Origin: an uncultured Fibrobacter sp.
GTDB taxonomy: Bacteria > Fibrobacterota > Fibrobacteria > Fibrobacterales > Fibrobacteraceae
Assembly (NCBI RefSeq): GCF_947305105.1
Contig: NZ_CAMZCS010000032.1
Coordinates: 1 to 36,198 of the forward strand
Direction of reading: 5' to 3'
DNA length: 36,198 nucleotides
Shown here in pieces: positions 14,338-23,680 of this stretch (positions within the stretch are counted from its first letter, which is position 1; the number at the start of each line of letters is the position of its first letter). A model generated the notes under the pieces. The model ran no database searches. It saw only the letters and a list, made by a program, of their open reading frames with translations, and had not been told where the DNA came from. A program made the position numbers and the translations under genes.

Positions 14338-16080
14338 TCAGCGGGAGTAAAAACGGGGGAATAATTGCCGACGGCGCGCCATATCCGAATCGGGAACCTT
14401 GCGGCCAAGGGCATTGAAAGTCTTCTTTGGAGCAGGGTTCACAGAAAATTCGCGTACAGGAACAATACGTGTCGTTTCTTGAGAATCGTTCGCCACCTTC
14501 GCGGGCTTGCATCCGGTGCGGTACACGCCCTTGATGTCGAAAGCGATCATATCGATGTTCGGGCCGCCGTCATTTGTGGTGGAGGCAATCGTCATCTGGA
14601 AATCCAAAGCATCCACCCAGACATCCTCTATATAGACGGTATCCCACTTGTCCCAGGAGCCCGTCGGCGGGAAGGCGACATCGTAAGTGCCCTTGTCAAT
14701 CGTGATTTTCATGTCGCGGTTGGATGTTCCGGCAAAGGCATAGCGCACCATGACGCGGGCGTTGGAGGCCGACTGGTCGGAAGTCAAGTTATAAACGGCC
14801 TTGCTCGTCGCGGTATTCGAAATGTTATAGAATCCATGGCCCGTATACCCCTCGTGGTCCTTGTCGGTCGAACCGTCGCTCACCTCGGGGCTGGACATGT
14901 CTATCGGGGAACGCCAAGCCGTATCGGCCACGCCCGTAAAGCAGAGCGCCGTATCAATAGAGGCCGACGAACCGGGTTCTTCCGAGCTTGAAGAAGTCGG
15001 ATTTTCCCCACTAGAGCCTTCCTCACCGTGATCGACCTTCTGGCATTCCGAACCGCCCTTGAACATCGCCGTGTAGGTAATATCGCGGGCCTTCGTCTTG
15101 AAGCCGTAATATATCTGCTTGGTCGAAACCTCGTTGCAATCGTCATCGACCCACTTTTCAAATGTCTGGCCGTTGGGCGTCACGCGGAGCGTCATCGGAG
15201 CGCCCGCCGGGAAGTACTGCGTCTGCGTAATGAGACCTTTATAATTCGAAAGGTTCGTCTGCACTTTGATGGTGTAGCGCGGCTTGATGGCGGAGACAAG
15301 CGTCGTGAGGGCAGCCTTCGCCTCGTCGGAGAGGTTCGTATTGTTCTTGAGGTTATCCTCGAGTTCTTCGCAAATCAGCTGGGCATGGCCCATGGAGCCC
15401 ATCTCCTGGAAGTGCGTCGTACCGTCGTTCACACCGTCCGGGTAATTCGGGTATTCGCCCTTCTCCAACTTTTTGTACAGGTAACGCGTCACGTAATCTG
15501 GGATATTCTTGTACGTCGTATTGTACAGGTTATACGCCTTCATGTTCAAATCGACAAAAGGAATCTTGCTGTTCGTCGCAATCTTTTGCATCATGCCACG
15601 GGCATCGTAGTTATTGGCCCCCGTCGAAAAGACATTGCGGCTTCCGTTCAGGTTCATAGGAGAAACCAGGATGACATTCACACCCTTTTTCTTACCCTCA
15701 TCGACAAACTTCTGGATGTAGCCGGGAAAATCCTCGGGCGGCACGTAACGGGCTTCCTTGCTGTAATCACGGTCGTTATGGCCGAACTGCACCAAAAGGT
15801 AGTCCCCCTTCTGCGCAGCTTTGAGGATTCCGTCCAAGCGGCCTTCTTCGATGAAGTTCTTGGAACTGCGCCCACCGAGAGCCGCATTGTTCACCTTGAC
15901 GCGGGCTCCATCAAAGAAATACCCGAGGACCTGCCCCCAACCCGTCTGCGGGTAGGCGGAGTCCTTGTAAGTCTGGACCGTCGAATCGCCAGCCACGTGA
16001 ATAGTGAAACTCGTGGAATCACTCACCGCGACCCCAGCGAAAATTAATGCAAAAAGAAAGAATTTAAACGCTCTATTCAT
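14338..16080 (-). CDS. Rhamnogalacturonan acetylesterase (CE12) with CBM35-like module
   Basis: 580 residues, exported (signal MNRAFKFFLFALIFAGVAVS). The SGNH hydrolase domain has GDST (Ser33), NNAALGGRSS (65-73), QFGHND (98-103) and DGTTH (219-223), giving the Ser and Asp/His of the active site. This is the set expected for CE12 esterases, which remove acetyl groups from galacturonic acid in rhamnogalacturonan. A beta module (~268-345), a Ser/Glu linker (EEGSSGENPTSSSSEEPGSS) and a CBM35-like module (~385-515, with PPTGSWDKWDTVYIE) follow. The ATG at 16080 has no Shine-Dalgarno; a heptamer array begins five bases upstream. Confidence 0.87.
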   Translation of the reverse strand: MNRAFKFFLFALIFAGVAVSDSTSFTIHVAGDSTVQTYKDSAYPQTGWGQVLGYFFDGARVKVNNAALGGRSSKNFIEEGRLDGILKAAQKGDYLLVQFGHNDRDYSKEARYVPPEDFPGYIQKFVDEGKKKGVNVILVSPMNLNGSRNVFSTGANNYDARGMMQKIATNSKIPFVDLNMKAYNLYNTTYKNIPDYVTRYLYKKLEKGEYPNYPDGVNDGTTHFQEMGSMGHAQLICEELEDNLKNNTNLSDEAKAALTTLVSAIKPRYTIKVQTNLSNYKGLITQTQYFPAGAPMTLRVTPNGQTFEKWVDDDCNEVSTKQIYYGFKTKARDITYTAMFKGGSECQKVDHGEEGSSGENPTSSSSEEPGSSASIDTALCFTGVADTAWRSPIDMSSPEVSDGSTDKDHEGYTGHGFYNISNTATSKAVYNLTSDQSASNARVMVRYAFAGTSNRDMKITIDKGTYDVAFPPTGSWDKWDTVYIEDVWVDALDFQMTIASTTNDGGPNIDMIAFDIKGVYRTGCKPAKVANDSQETTRIVPVREFSVNPAPKKTFNALGRKVPDSDMARRRQLFPRFYSR

Positions 16081-16084
16081 GATA

Positions 16085-16154
16085 AGTGGTTAGTGGTTGG
16101 TGGTTAGTGGTTAGGGATTCAAGCACTCAGGCCTCGAGCCTGGAGCCTCGAGCC
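16085..16154. repeat. Heptameric array filling a gap inside the pectin operon
   Basis: Ten contiguous units read AGTGGTT, AGTGGTT, GGTGGTT, AGTGGTT, AGGGATT, CAAGCAC, TCAGGCC, TCGAGCC, TGGAGCC, TCGAGCC. They occupy almost the whole space between two CE12 genes and touch the upstream stop codon at 16156-16154. This one array switches from AGTGGTT-type to TCGAGCC-type units. Confidence 0.88.
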
Positions 16155-18013
16155 TATTTCACCTTTGCATACATTCCATTAAATTTCACATTCCCCTGTT
16201 TCACGACAACACGGTAGAGACCGGCCGCGCCGACGGTGGAAGCCAAGTCCAGCGTTCCCGACCCGACAATCTTGCGGGCGACAATTCGACCCTGCATGTC
16301 GAAAATGCTTACCTGTGCTGGCCCATTGCCAGCCAAAATCAAGTCGTTCCCGCGTATGCGAACCGCAGGTTGCCCAACCCCGCCCCGGGTCGCAATCTTC
16401 GTAATATCGCTGGAATCTTCGCAAGATTCATCACCCATGCGGCACACGCCGGCAAAGCTGAAGCCGAACGCGTCGATATTCGGGGCACCATCGGAGGTCG
16501 TCGACATGAACTTGAGTTCCGCCTCGCCCTGCGGCGCGTCGAGCACCACGTAAGCCGTGTCCCAGGTATCCCAGGAACCGGTCGGCGGGGCCTTCAGGTA
16601 ATAATCGTGGTCCAGATAGGCATTGAACGTACGGTCGGCATTTCCACCGTTCGCATAGCGCACGGCAAGCGTCACATAGCCCGCTGCCGGGAACTTCAGC
16701 TTGTAAGATGCAAACGACGTGTTGGAATTCTCCATGTTGTAGAACCCTTTGCCGATAAATCCGGTCCAGTTGTTCTCGGTATTACCGACACCGCTGTCCG
16801 GATTGCTCGCATCGATGAACCTCTTGATATCCTTGTCGACCGGCACTGAAATCTCTTCACTCCCTTCGGGAGGAGTGTAGGGGACAAAGGTCACATCGTC
16901 CAAATTCTTGGGAGTCGTCGTCGGGAATGCCGTCAGTGCGGCACCGTCACCCGTGTACTTCTCGGCTGTACCGCCCTCGTAAACAGCCGTGTACTGCGTC
17001 GAGGCTTTGCCCATCTTGAACGTATAGATATACGCAGACTTCACTTCGGAGCGGCTCGATGCGCCGACCTTGTTGCCGTTTCCGTCGTACCAGCCAAGGA
17101 ATTTTTTTCCATTTTTCGGGATCGTCTTGAGCAAAACAGTCATGCCCTGCGGATAATACGCACTGATAGATGTCGCCTCGGCAGAACCTTCCGGAGAGAC
17201 CTTCACATCGACCTGGTACATGGGAGCCATGTACTCGCCGAGCTTTTTCACGACCGTATCCGAGTGGGCTCGCATCTGCTCGGTTATGATTCGTCCGTAA
17301 GCGTTCGCACCGTTCATCTGCAAATGCACCTGATCGGACTGGTCGGCCCCCAAATTCGAATATTCCGCCTTTGTGGAGAAATTGTAAACAAACTGCTGGG
17401 CATATTTTTCGCCCACAGAAATCATGTAGTTCGCAACCATCTCGCTCATGTCGATGAAAGGGACATTCAAGTCTTTGGCTAGTTGCTGGTTAAGCGCCGG
17501 GTAACCACGATAGCTGTTATGGATTTGCGTCGGGGAATCGAAGATACAACGGCGAATCGGGCTCATGATGATAGGATTCGCCCCCTTGGCACGAACATCA
17601 TCGACCATCTTTTTCATGTTGGACTTGTAAAAATCCTCGGTACTGTAATTGATGTCGTTAATCCCGAACTGGATAACCACGTAATCGCCGGGCTGCAGCT
17701 TTTCGGCAATGCAGTTACCGTTGGAACAGCCCTTCTTGAAGAACATGTCATAGTAGCCGACAGCAATGCCACCGTTCTTGTCTTTACCGCCACCACCCAG
17801 CGACATGCCGCCCTGACCACGATTTACGACCTTCGCCTTGTCAAACCAGAAATGAAAATCCTGGCCCTGCCCCTGCTTGGGGTAGTAGCCCTCGTTCCAA
17901 TCCTGCATGGTGGAATCGCCACACATATATATAGTCACCTCCGCCCAGACAATCGAAGACACGACTATCGAGGCGAGGACGGCAGTTTGACATATTTTGT
18001 TCAAGAGGGGCAT
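16154..18013 (-). CDS. Second rhamnogalacturonan acetylesterase-like protein (CE12), with CBM35-like and sorting-like domains
   Basis: 619 residues, exported (signal to about IVWA, residue 24). SGNH motifs are CGDST (31-35, Ser34), NRGQGGMS (64-71), QFGIND (115-120) and DQVHLQ. GIND replaces the GHND of its neighbour, a substitution at a normally conserved position. After a beta module, a CBM35-like domain (~410-530; APPTGSWDTWDTAYVV) and a C-terminal module with VSIFDMQGRIVARKIVGSG and GLYRVVVKQG resemble T9SS/Por-type sorting domains. Overall order matches the neighbour, so the two arose by duplication, but sequence divergence is large. It lies 30 bases after the PL11 gene. Confidence 0.84.
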   Translation of the reverse strand: MPLLNKICQTAVLASIVVSSIVWAEVTIYMCGDSTMQDWNEGYYPKQGQGQDFHFWFDKAKVVNRGQGGMSLGGGGKDKNGGIAVGYYDMFFKKGCSNGNCIAEKLQPGDYVVIQFGINDINYSTEDFYKSNMKKMVDDVRAKGANPIIMSPIRRCIFDSPTQIHNSYRGYPALNQQLAKDLNVPFIDMSEMVANYMISVGEKYAQQFVYNFSTKAEYSNLGADQSDQVHLQMNGANAYGRIITEQMRAHSDTVVKKLGEYMAPMYQVDVKVSPEGSAEATSISAYYPQGMTVLLKTIPKNGKKFLGWYDGNGNKVGASSRSEVKSAYIYTFKMGKASTQYTAVYEGGTAEKYTGDGAALTAFPTTTPKNLDDVTFVPYTPPEGSEEISVPVDKDIKRFIDASNPDSGVGNTENNWTGFIGKGFYNMENSNTSFASYKLKFPAAGYVTLAVRYANGGNADRTFNAYLDHDYYLKAPPTGSWDTWDTAYVVLDAPQGEAELKFMSTTSDGAPNIDAFGFSFAGVCRMGDESCEDSSDITKIATRGGVGQPAVRIRGNDLILAGNGPAQVSIFDMQGRIVARKIVGSGTLDLASTVGAAGLYRVVVKQGNVKFNGMYAKVK

Positions 18014-18017
18014 AAAA

Positions 18018-18045
18018 AGTGGTTAGTGGTTGGTGGTTAGTGGTT
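18018..18045. repeat. Heptameric array between PL11 and CE12 genes
   Basis: Four units, AGTGGTT, AGTGGTT, GGTGGTT, AGTGGTT, fill the 30-base gap. The stop codon of the PL11 gene (18046-18044) is formed by the last unit, and the array ends four bases before the ATG of the next gene, so no Shine-Dalgarno fits. Confidence 0.88.
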
Positions 18046-21000
18046 AAGGATTGACAAAGAGGGATTTCTGCATCAGTTTTCCGTCGCGCTTCACCTTCAC
18101 GATATACGTTCCACCCGGCAACACGCCCCGTTCGAGCGCAATTACGCCCTCACCTGCAGACGCATTACCAGAAACTGCGGCTCGCATTGAACCCGTAGCA
18201 TCGTAGAAGAGCACTTCGACAAAACCAGGAACAGAAGTGAAAAGAGTACCTGTCGACGGACGATAGTAGAAACTTCCACCAATTTGCACAACCGGGAGGG
18301 CATCCGAATTTTTATTGCTCTTATAAAGTTCCACACCGGCAATATCAAACAAGAACGCATCCACATCTGCGCCGCTGGTCTTTGACATCGACTTGAGCGT
18401 AATGGTGTTCTTGCCTTTTTTCAACTTGATGTCTATGTCGTACGTATTCCACATAGACCAGCCACCCGTCGGGCCCATCTCGACCGTCCCGACTTCTTTG
18501 CCGTTCACAACAAGTTTCATTTCACGGGAGGTACTATCACCATTAGCGTAGCGCACCGACATCGTCGTCGCGGATTCGCTAGCAGACTTGACCAACCATG
18601 TTCCATAACTCGACTTCGAATTCTTGAAGTCAAAGTAGCCATTTCCAATATAGCCCTTGGACTCTTTTCCCGTCGAGCCTTCGCCTTCATCCGGAATGGC
18701 CGCATCCACAATGGAAGATGCGTTCACGACCACCTTGGAAGAATCCTTCTTGTCCGGATTCGTCTTTGTGGAATCCTTCTTGTCCGGATTCGTTTTTGTG
18801 GAATCCGTCTTCGACGTATCCGGCTTGGGGGCTTCCTTCACGACAATTTCGCCCTTGACCGTTGCATTTGCAGCCTTGCTGCCCTCGGTCTTTATCGTGA
18901 ACTTGAACGTACCCGTCTTTTTCGGCGTACCGGAAATCCAAACAGTCTGCTTCGCCGAATCGACCTTGGCAGAAACTCCCGACGGGAGACCATCCACCTT
19001 GACCCCAGTGCAGAACAGGAACTCGTAACCGATAGCCTTTATCGAATCGCCCAAAGTAACGGTCTGCTTTTCTTTCGCACCTTCCATCTTGGAAAGGATT
19101 GCATCAGGATACACGGTAAATGCGCTGTCGCCCACGGTATACACGCTAGGTTGCATCAACTTCTTGACCATGTCGGGCAGATAGTAGCTCGTATGCGGGG
19201 GCTGGTTGTAGCCCGTATTCTGCCATGCAACAGCAGTCCTATAAACGGCATCGTGCATCAGCGTGTAAAGGCGGTACGGAGTCGTCACCGGAGTAGAGAT
19301 GATATAGATTTTGGACGGATCGTTCTCGGTGCGAAGGATCAGTTCTTCGCGCCAGTCTCCAAAGAGATCCGCAACGAGGAGCGGAGTATTCTTGGTGCCG
19401 TTGCATCCAGAAAGCCCAAGCGCCGCAGTTCCATCAAAATAGTGCGGCATTGACTGATTTGGCACATCCGGTTTATACACGATGGCTCCGTCAAGCAATT
19501 CATCCTGCAAGTCTCCATCGAAGTATATGCGGAAATTAATCGGATAGCCTAAAGTGTCTTCATTTTCATAGAGATAATGAGTGAAATACAAAGTAGTGTC
19601 CGCTAGCTTAACCGTGTCATATACGACACCAACGGTATCACGGGTATAATATATGGGATCGTCAATATAATTTCCTTTCGCCGAACGAATCGCTCGGCCC
19701 TTCGAAGACCACATCTCAAGTCCACGGTACGTAGAATCAATATCGGCAGCCAAACCACGACCATTATCTATACCCCCCTGCAAGGTCCCCCAAAGGACCT
19801 TACCATTGGCATCACGCAGTTCATCCATATATGGGGTCTGATACCAATACTCATGAACACCCCAGAATTCAAGCCCCGGATTGTCCGGATCAATATCGGC
19901 AAGATGTCCGGCATCCCCGTGACCAAAGCCGGTAGAGTAACGAACCGTTCCGTCATGATTCAAAGCCGCAGCACCATAAACAATTTCGTCAAAGCCATCG
20001 CCATCCAGGTCGCCCACAAAAATATTGTGGTTGCCCTGAGCGTAAAGGCCTTCGCCCGGAGTTTCGGACTTATGGAACCAGCGTTGCTTCAGGTCCTTGC
20101 CGTCAAAATCATAGGCAACGACGTAAGCCGCCGTATAATAGCCACGGGCAATGATGGCACTCGGATGGATGCCATCCAGGTATGCCGTTGCCGCAAGGAA
20201 GCGGTCACAACGGTTTCCATAATTGTCGCCCCACGTAGTCCCCCCAACGGAATCCGCCGGGCCAAACTTCCTGGCATCGCGCGACGGGAGATACTCAATC
20301 GTCGTGATTTCTGCGCCATCAATTCCACGAAACACCGTCAAGTATTCCGGACCAGAGACGATTCGGCCCGCAGAGTCGAGATAATTCTTGCTAGAATCAC
20401 CTATAACCTTCCCCTTTCCATCAATCGTGCCGTCCGCGGTCTTGACAATCATTTCTGCCTTGCCGTCACCATCGTAGTCGTAGACCTGGAACTGCGTATA
20501 ATGCGGACCCGACCGTATATTCCAGCCCATATTGATACGCCACAGTTTAGTCCCATCGAGTTTGTAGGCGTCAATCAAGGTCGGGCTGGTAAAGCCATCC
20601 ATCACAGGGTCTTTGAAATTCGACGGCTCCCATTCCAGAACCAGTTCATATTGGCCGTCACCGTCCAGATCGGCGACACTCATGTCGCTGGCCCAATAAG
20701 TACAGGTGTCTCCAGCCATGGACTTAGGACAAGCCGGAGCATCCACATTCAGCACCTTGTACGGGAAAGACTGCCCCCCAGAAGAAACGGTCGAATCCAT
20801 AACGAAAGACACAGCCTTCTTTTCGCCTTCTGAACTGTCCACGACAGCCGAGACCGTGTACTTGGACGTAATCTTCCCATCCTTGTCCAAGTAGTTGGTC
20901 CCGTCCGTCTTGCCGATCGTGGCAATTTTGGTGCCGTCACGGTAAAGGTTGAATTCCGTATCAGATTTTTCAGTGCCTAGGAGCCTCCACGAAACGAGCA

Positions 21001-21139
21001 TCCCGGACTTCCCGACATTCGCGACAACAAGCCCTCGGTCCAAAGCCTCCATCTGGCGAGGCAGAGCGAAAGACTGGAGCGGAAGAGCGAGGACTATAGC
21101 CACAACCGCAAGAAAACCAAGACAAGGATGTTTTGCCAT
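18044..21139 (-). CDS. Rhamnogalacturonan lyase PL11 with linker, CBM35-like and sorting-like domains
   Basis: 1031 residues from MAKHPCLGF, where AGGAG lies eight bases upstream; an ATG 16 codons earlier lacks that signal. After the signal (to about SFA) the N-terminal PL11 domain starts RQMEALDRGLVV. It contains the repeated calcium-binding style motifs DLDGDGQYELVLEWE, YDYDGDGKAEMIVKTADGT and GDLDGDGFDEIVYGA of the eight-bladed propeller, and DLFGDWREELILRTE. The catalytic part ends near 690. A linker with duplicated TNPDKKDSTK units (~770-800), a CBM35-like module (~810-940) and a C-terminal sorting-like module follow. The enzyme cleaves the rhamnose-galacturonate backbone by elimination. 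Confidence 0.92.
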   Translation of the reverse strand: MAKHPCLGFLAVVAIVLALPLQSFALPRQMEALDRGLVVANVGKSGMLVSWRLLGTEKSDTEFNLYRDGTKIATIGKTDGTNYLDKDGKITSKYTVSAVVDSSEGEKKAVSFVMDSTVSSGGQSFPYKVLNVDAPACPKSMAGDTCTYWASDMSVADLDGDGQYELVLEWEPSNFKDPVMDGFTSPTLIDAYKLDGTKLWRINMGWNIRSGPHYTQFQVYDYDGDGKAEMIVKTADGTIDGKGKVIGDSSKNYLDSAGRIVSGPEYLTVFRGIDGAEITTIEYLPSRDARKFGPADSVGGTTWGDNYGNRCDRFLAATAYLDGIHPSAIIARGYYTAAYVVAYDFDGKDLKQRWFHKSETPGEGLYAQGNHNIFVGDLDGDGFDEIVYGAAALNHDGTVRYSTGFGHGDAGHLADIDPDNPGLEFWGVHEYWYQTPYMDELRDANGKVLWGTLQGGIDNGRGLAADIDSTYRGLEMWSSKGRAIRSAKGNYIDDPIYYTRDTVGVVYDTVKLADTTLYFTHYLYENEDTLGYPINFRIYFDGDLQDELLDGAIVYKPDVPNQSMPHYFDGTAALGLSGCNGTKNTPLLVADLFGDWREELILRTENDPSKIYIISTPVTTPYRLYTLMHDAVYRTAVAWQNTGYNQPPHTSYYLPDMVKKLMQPSVYTVGDSAFTVYPDAILSKMEGAKEKQTVTLGDSIKAIGYEFLFCTGVKVDGLPSGVSAKVDSAKQTVWISGTPKKTGTFKFTIKTEGSKAANATVKGEIVVKEAPKPDTSKTDSTKTNPDKKDSTKTNPDKKDSSKVVVNASSIVDAAIPDEGEGSTGKESKGYIGNGYFDFKNSKSSYGTWLVKSASESATTMSVRYANGDSTSREMKLVVNGKEVGTVEMGPTGGWSMWNTYDIDIKLKKGKNTITLKSMSKTSGADVDAFLFDIAGVELYKSNKNSDALPVVQIGGSFYYRPSTGTLFTSVPGFVEVLFYDATGSMRAAVSGNASAGEGVIALERGVLPGGTYIVKVKRDGKLMQKSLFVNP

Positions 21140-21192
21140 AATTTCTCCTGACTTTTGATGGTTATTTGCCAAACATCCCCTTTTCAAAAATA

Positions 21193-23397
21193 CTATTTCG
21201 TAAACGAAACGACTTTCCTTCCGACGAAAACTCCGTCCACATCGACCGTCACAGCAAAAACGCCTTCTGGGAGCACATCGCGGCCAAACATCTTGGACAT
21301 TTCCCCGGCCTTGACATTCCGGGAGGCACTCATGACTTCACGCCCTTGCAGGTCCATAATCCGCACACGCGCAAGGCCAGCCTTGTTCACGCGCAGCGCC
21401 CCATCGACAAAGGCGAAGCCGTCTGCCTTACGCATATTTTTTAGGTCAGGACGCACCACCAACGGGACTTCGGCCGTATCGCCGCCAATTATTGTCACGT
21501 CCGGCTTTTTCAAATCCTTGACCGCGTCGGGCAAGTAGTAACCCAAGTGAGGCGGTTGGTTGTACGCCACGTTCTGCCAGGCAATCGAAACGCGGTAATG
21601 GGTATCGTGCATCAGCGTATAAACACGGTAAGGCGTAGTAAACGGTGTCGTAAAGATAATGACCTTCGAAGGGTCGGAAGCGGAGCGCACGATGAATTCC
21701 TCGCGCCAGTCGCCAAAGAGGTCGGCCACGAGGCAGGGGTTCGCCTTGGTCCAGTTATTGAGCGAAGCGCCTTCTACATTGTAGAAGCTGAAAAGGCGGT
21801 CCACAGTCTTCTTGCCGGAATTGTACTTGTCAATCTTTCCGCCAGTGGCGCCACCGTTTTCCACTGTCGGGCTACCGGTGCCGTCCATCAGTTCGTCCTG
21901 CAGGTCTCCATCAAAGTAGATGCGGAAATTCTGCGAGAGGCCCGTCGTGGTGACGACCTTCCCCTTGACGGAGCGGGCGCCCTTGCTGGTGCCGGACCAC
22001 ATTTCGAAACCGCGATTCGTGGAATCGATATCGGCAGCCATGCCACGACCGTTGTCAACATTTCCGGCCTCGGTCTGGGTCGTTCCCCAGATGACCTTGC
22101 CGTCCTTGTCACGGAATTCTTCGCTATACTTATTTTGTTTGTCTTCGTGGACATCGTAAAGTTCAAGACCCGGATTGTCCGGATCCATGTCCGAGAGGTG
22201 CATGGCGTCGCCGTGACCGAACCCGGTGCGGTAAAGGAGCGTGCCGTCGGACTTGAGGGCAGCCGCGCCAAAGACAATCTCGTCTTTGCCGTCGCCATCG
22301 AGGTCGCCCACAGAAAGGTTGTGGTTGCCTTCGCCATAAAGCCCCTGGCCGGACTTGTCGGAAGTATGCTTCCAGCGTTCCTTGAGATTCTTGCCATCGA
22401 AATCGTAAGCGACAAGGTAGGCCATCGTGTAGTAGCCACGGTTCATGATGACACTCGGATGCTCGCCATCGAGGTAAGCAACCGCAGCAAGATAGCGTTC
22501 ACTCCTGTTCCCGTAAGTATCGCCCCACGACTTTGAAATATCGATCTTGGGCCAATAATCAATCGTGGTCACCTCCTCGCCCGTATTCCCCTTGAACACG
22601 GTCAAGAATTCGTTCCCGCTCATGATGCGGCCTGCAGAGGTCCTGTAATCCTTGCTTGCATCGCCAATGACTTTGCCCTTGCCGTCAACCGTGCCGTCGG
22701 AAGTCTTCATCACGATTTCGGCAATCCCGTCGCCATCGAGGTCGTAGACCATGAACTGCGTGTAGTGCGCACCGGCGCGGATGTTCTTGCCGAGGTCGAT
22801 TCTCCAGAGGCGGGTGCCGTCCAGCTTCATGCCGTCGACAAAGACCGAGCCCGTATAGCCGTCTTTCGAGTTGTCCTGCGCATTGCTCGGGTCCCATTTG
22901 AGGACAAGGTCAAGTTGGCCGTCGCCATCGAGGTCACCCACGCTCATGTCGTTCGGGGTATAAGTGCAGGTGGAGCCGTCGGGCATCGTCTGTGATTTCG
23001 GAACATCGAGCTTTAAAACCTTGTAGGGGAAATTGACGTTGCCTTCCTTTTTCGCATCGGTAAAGACGATTTCGGCCTTCGATTGCTTCCGTTCGGTACC
23101 GCCCACGACAGCAGCGACAGCATATTCGCTCTTTGTGGATCCCTCGGCATCGGCATAGAATGTCGGGTCGTTAGGGCCAATTGTCGCTATTTTGTTTCCA
23201 TCGCGATAAAGATTGAACTCCGTGGCCGGGTCATCGGAGGCAAGCAAGCGCCAGCCAACCACCACTCCAGACGAAGTCGCCGCCACAGAAAGACCACGAG
23301 TCAAGCCCTCGACCTGGCGCATTCCGGCAAAAGACATCGAAAAACAGCCGAAAAGTAGCGAAAAAGCACCTACCGACGCAACAAATCTCATTCCCAT
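21193..23397 (-). CDS. Rhamnogalacturonan lyase PL11
   Basis: 734 residues, first gene of the pectin operon. GGAGG lies six bases before the ATG at 23397. A signal peptide (MRFVASVGAFSLLFGCFSMS) precedes RQVEGLTRGLSV. The PL11 propeller motifs DLDGDGQLDLVLKWD, YDLDGDGIAEIVMKTSDGT, GDLDGDGKDEIVFGA and DLFGDWREEFIVRS are all present. It lacks the linker and CBM of its neighbour and ends with a short sorting-like module (LARVRIMDLQGREVMSAS, GVFAVTVDVDG). The two PL11 proteins align along the catalytic part and are separated by 53 bases, so an ancient tandem duplication is likely. Confidence 0.92.
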   Translation of the reverse strand: MGMRFVASVGAFSLLFGCFSMSFAGMRQVEGLTRGLSVAATSSGVVVGWRLLASDDPATEFNLYRDGNKIATIGPNDPTFYADAEGSTKSEYAVAAVVGGTERKQSKAEIVFTDAKKEGNVNFPYKVLKLDVPKSQTMPDGSTCTYTPNDMSVGDLDGDGQLDLVLKWDPSNAQDNSKDGYTGSVFVDGMKLDGTRLWRIDLGKNIRAGAHYTQFMVYDLDGDGIAEIVMKTSDGTVDGKGKVIGDASKDYRTSAGRIMSGNEFLTVFKGNTGEEVTTIDYWPKIDISKSWGDTYGNRSERYLAAVAYLDGEHPSVIMNRGYYTMAYLVAYDFDGKNLKERWKHTSDKSGQGLYGEGNHNLSVGDLDGDGKDEIVFGAAALKSDGTLLYRTGFGHGDAMHLSDMDPDNPGLELYDVHEDKQNKYSEEFRDKDGKVIWGTTQTEAGNVDNGRGMAADIDSTNRGFEMWSGTSKGARSVKGKVVTTTGLSQNFRIYFDGDLQDELMDGTGSPTVENGGATGGKIDKYNSGKKTVDRLFSFYNVEGASLNNWTKANPCLVADLFGDWREEFIVRSASDPSKVIIFTTPFTTPYRVYTLMHDTHYRVSIAWQNVAYNQPPHLGYYLPDAVKDLKKPDVTIIGGDTAEVPLVVRPDLKNMRKADGFAFVDGALRVNKAGLARVRIMDLQGREVMSASRNVKAGEMSKMFGRDVLPEGVFAVTVDVDGVFVGRKVVSFTK

Positions 23398-23680
23398 TCA
23401 TAGCCTCCGAAAAAATTGAGCGGCATACCAATTTTATGAATTTAATATATATTTTTTCAAAAAAAAGTCTACATTTCCAATTGTATTTTTTTATTTCAAA
23501 AACAATTTGGCTACAAAAAAGACATGAGAATTGTCCACATATTCAAAAAGCAATTCCGCAGCCATCCATGTTTATCGTTTTTTACATTCGCCTTCAAAAA
23601 AAGCAACATGCCAACAAATAATTTTCATATAAGAAACGCACCCACGAACAATCCGGGCGTTTTACTATCTTTGGGAGCAA
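23398..23680. other. Divergent promoter region of the pectin operon and the yihY-like gene
   Basis: AT-rich spacer without a gene. On the minus strand TATATT (23449-23444) with TAGACT about 16 bases upstream is a weak promoter candidate for the PL11-led operon. For the plus strand, no clear pair was picked before the ATG at 23681. Confidence 0.4.
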
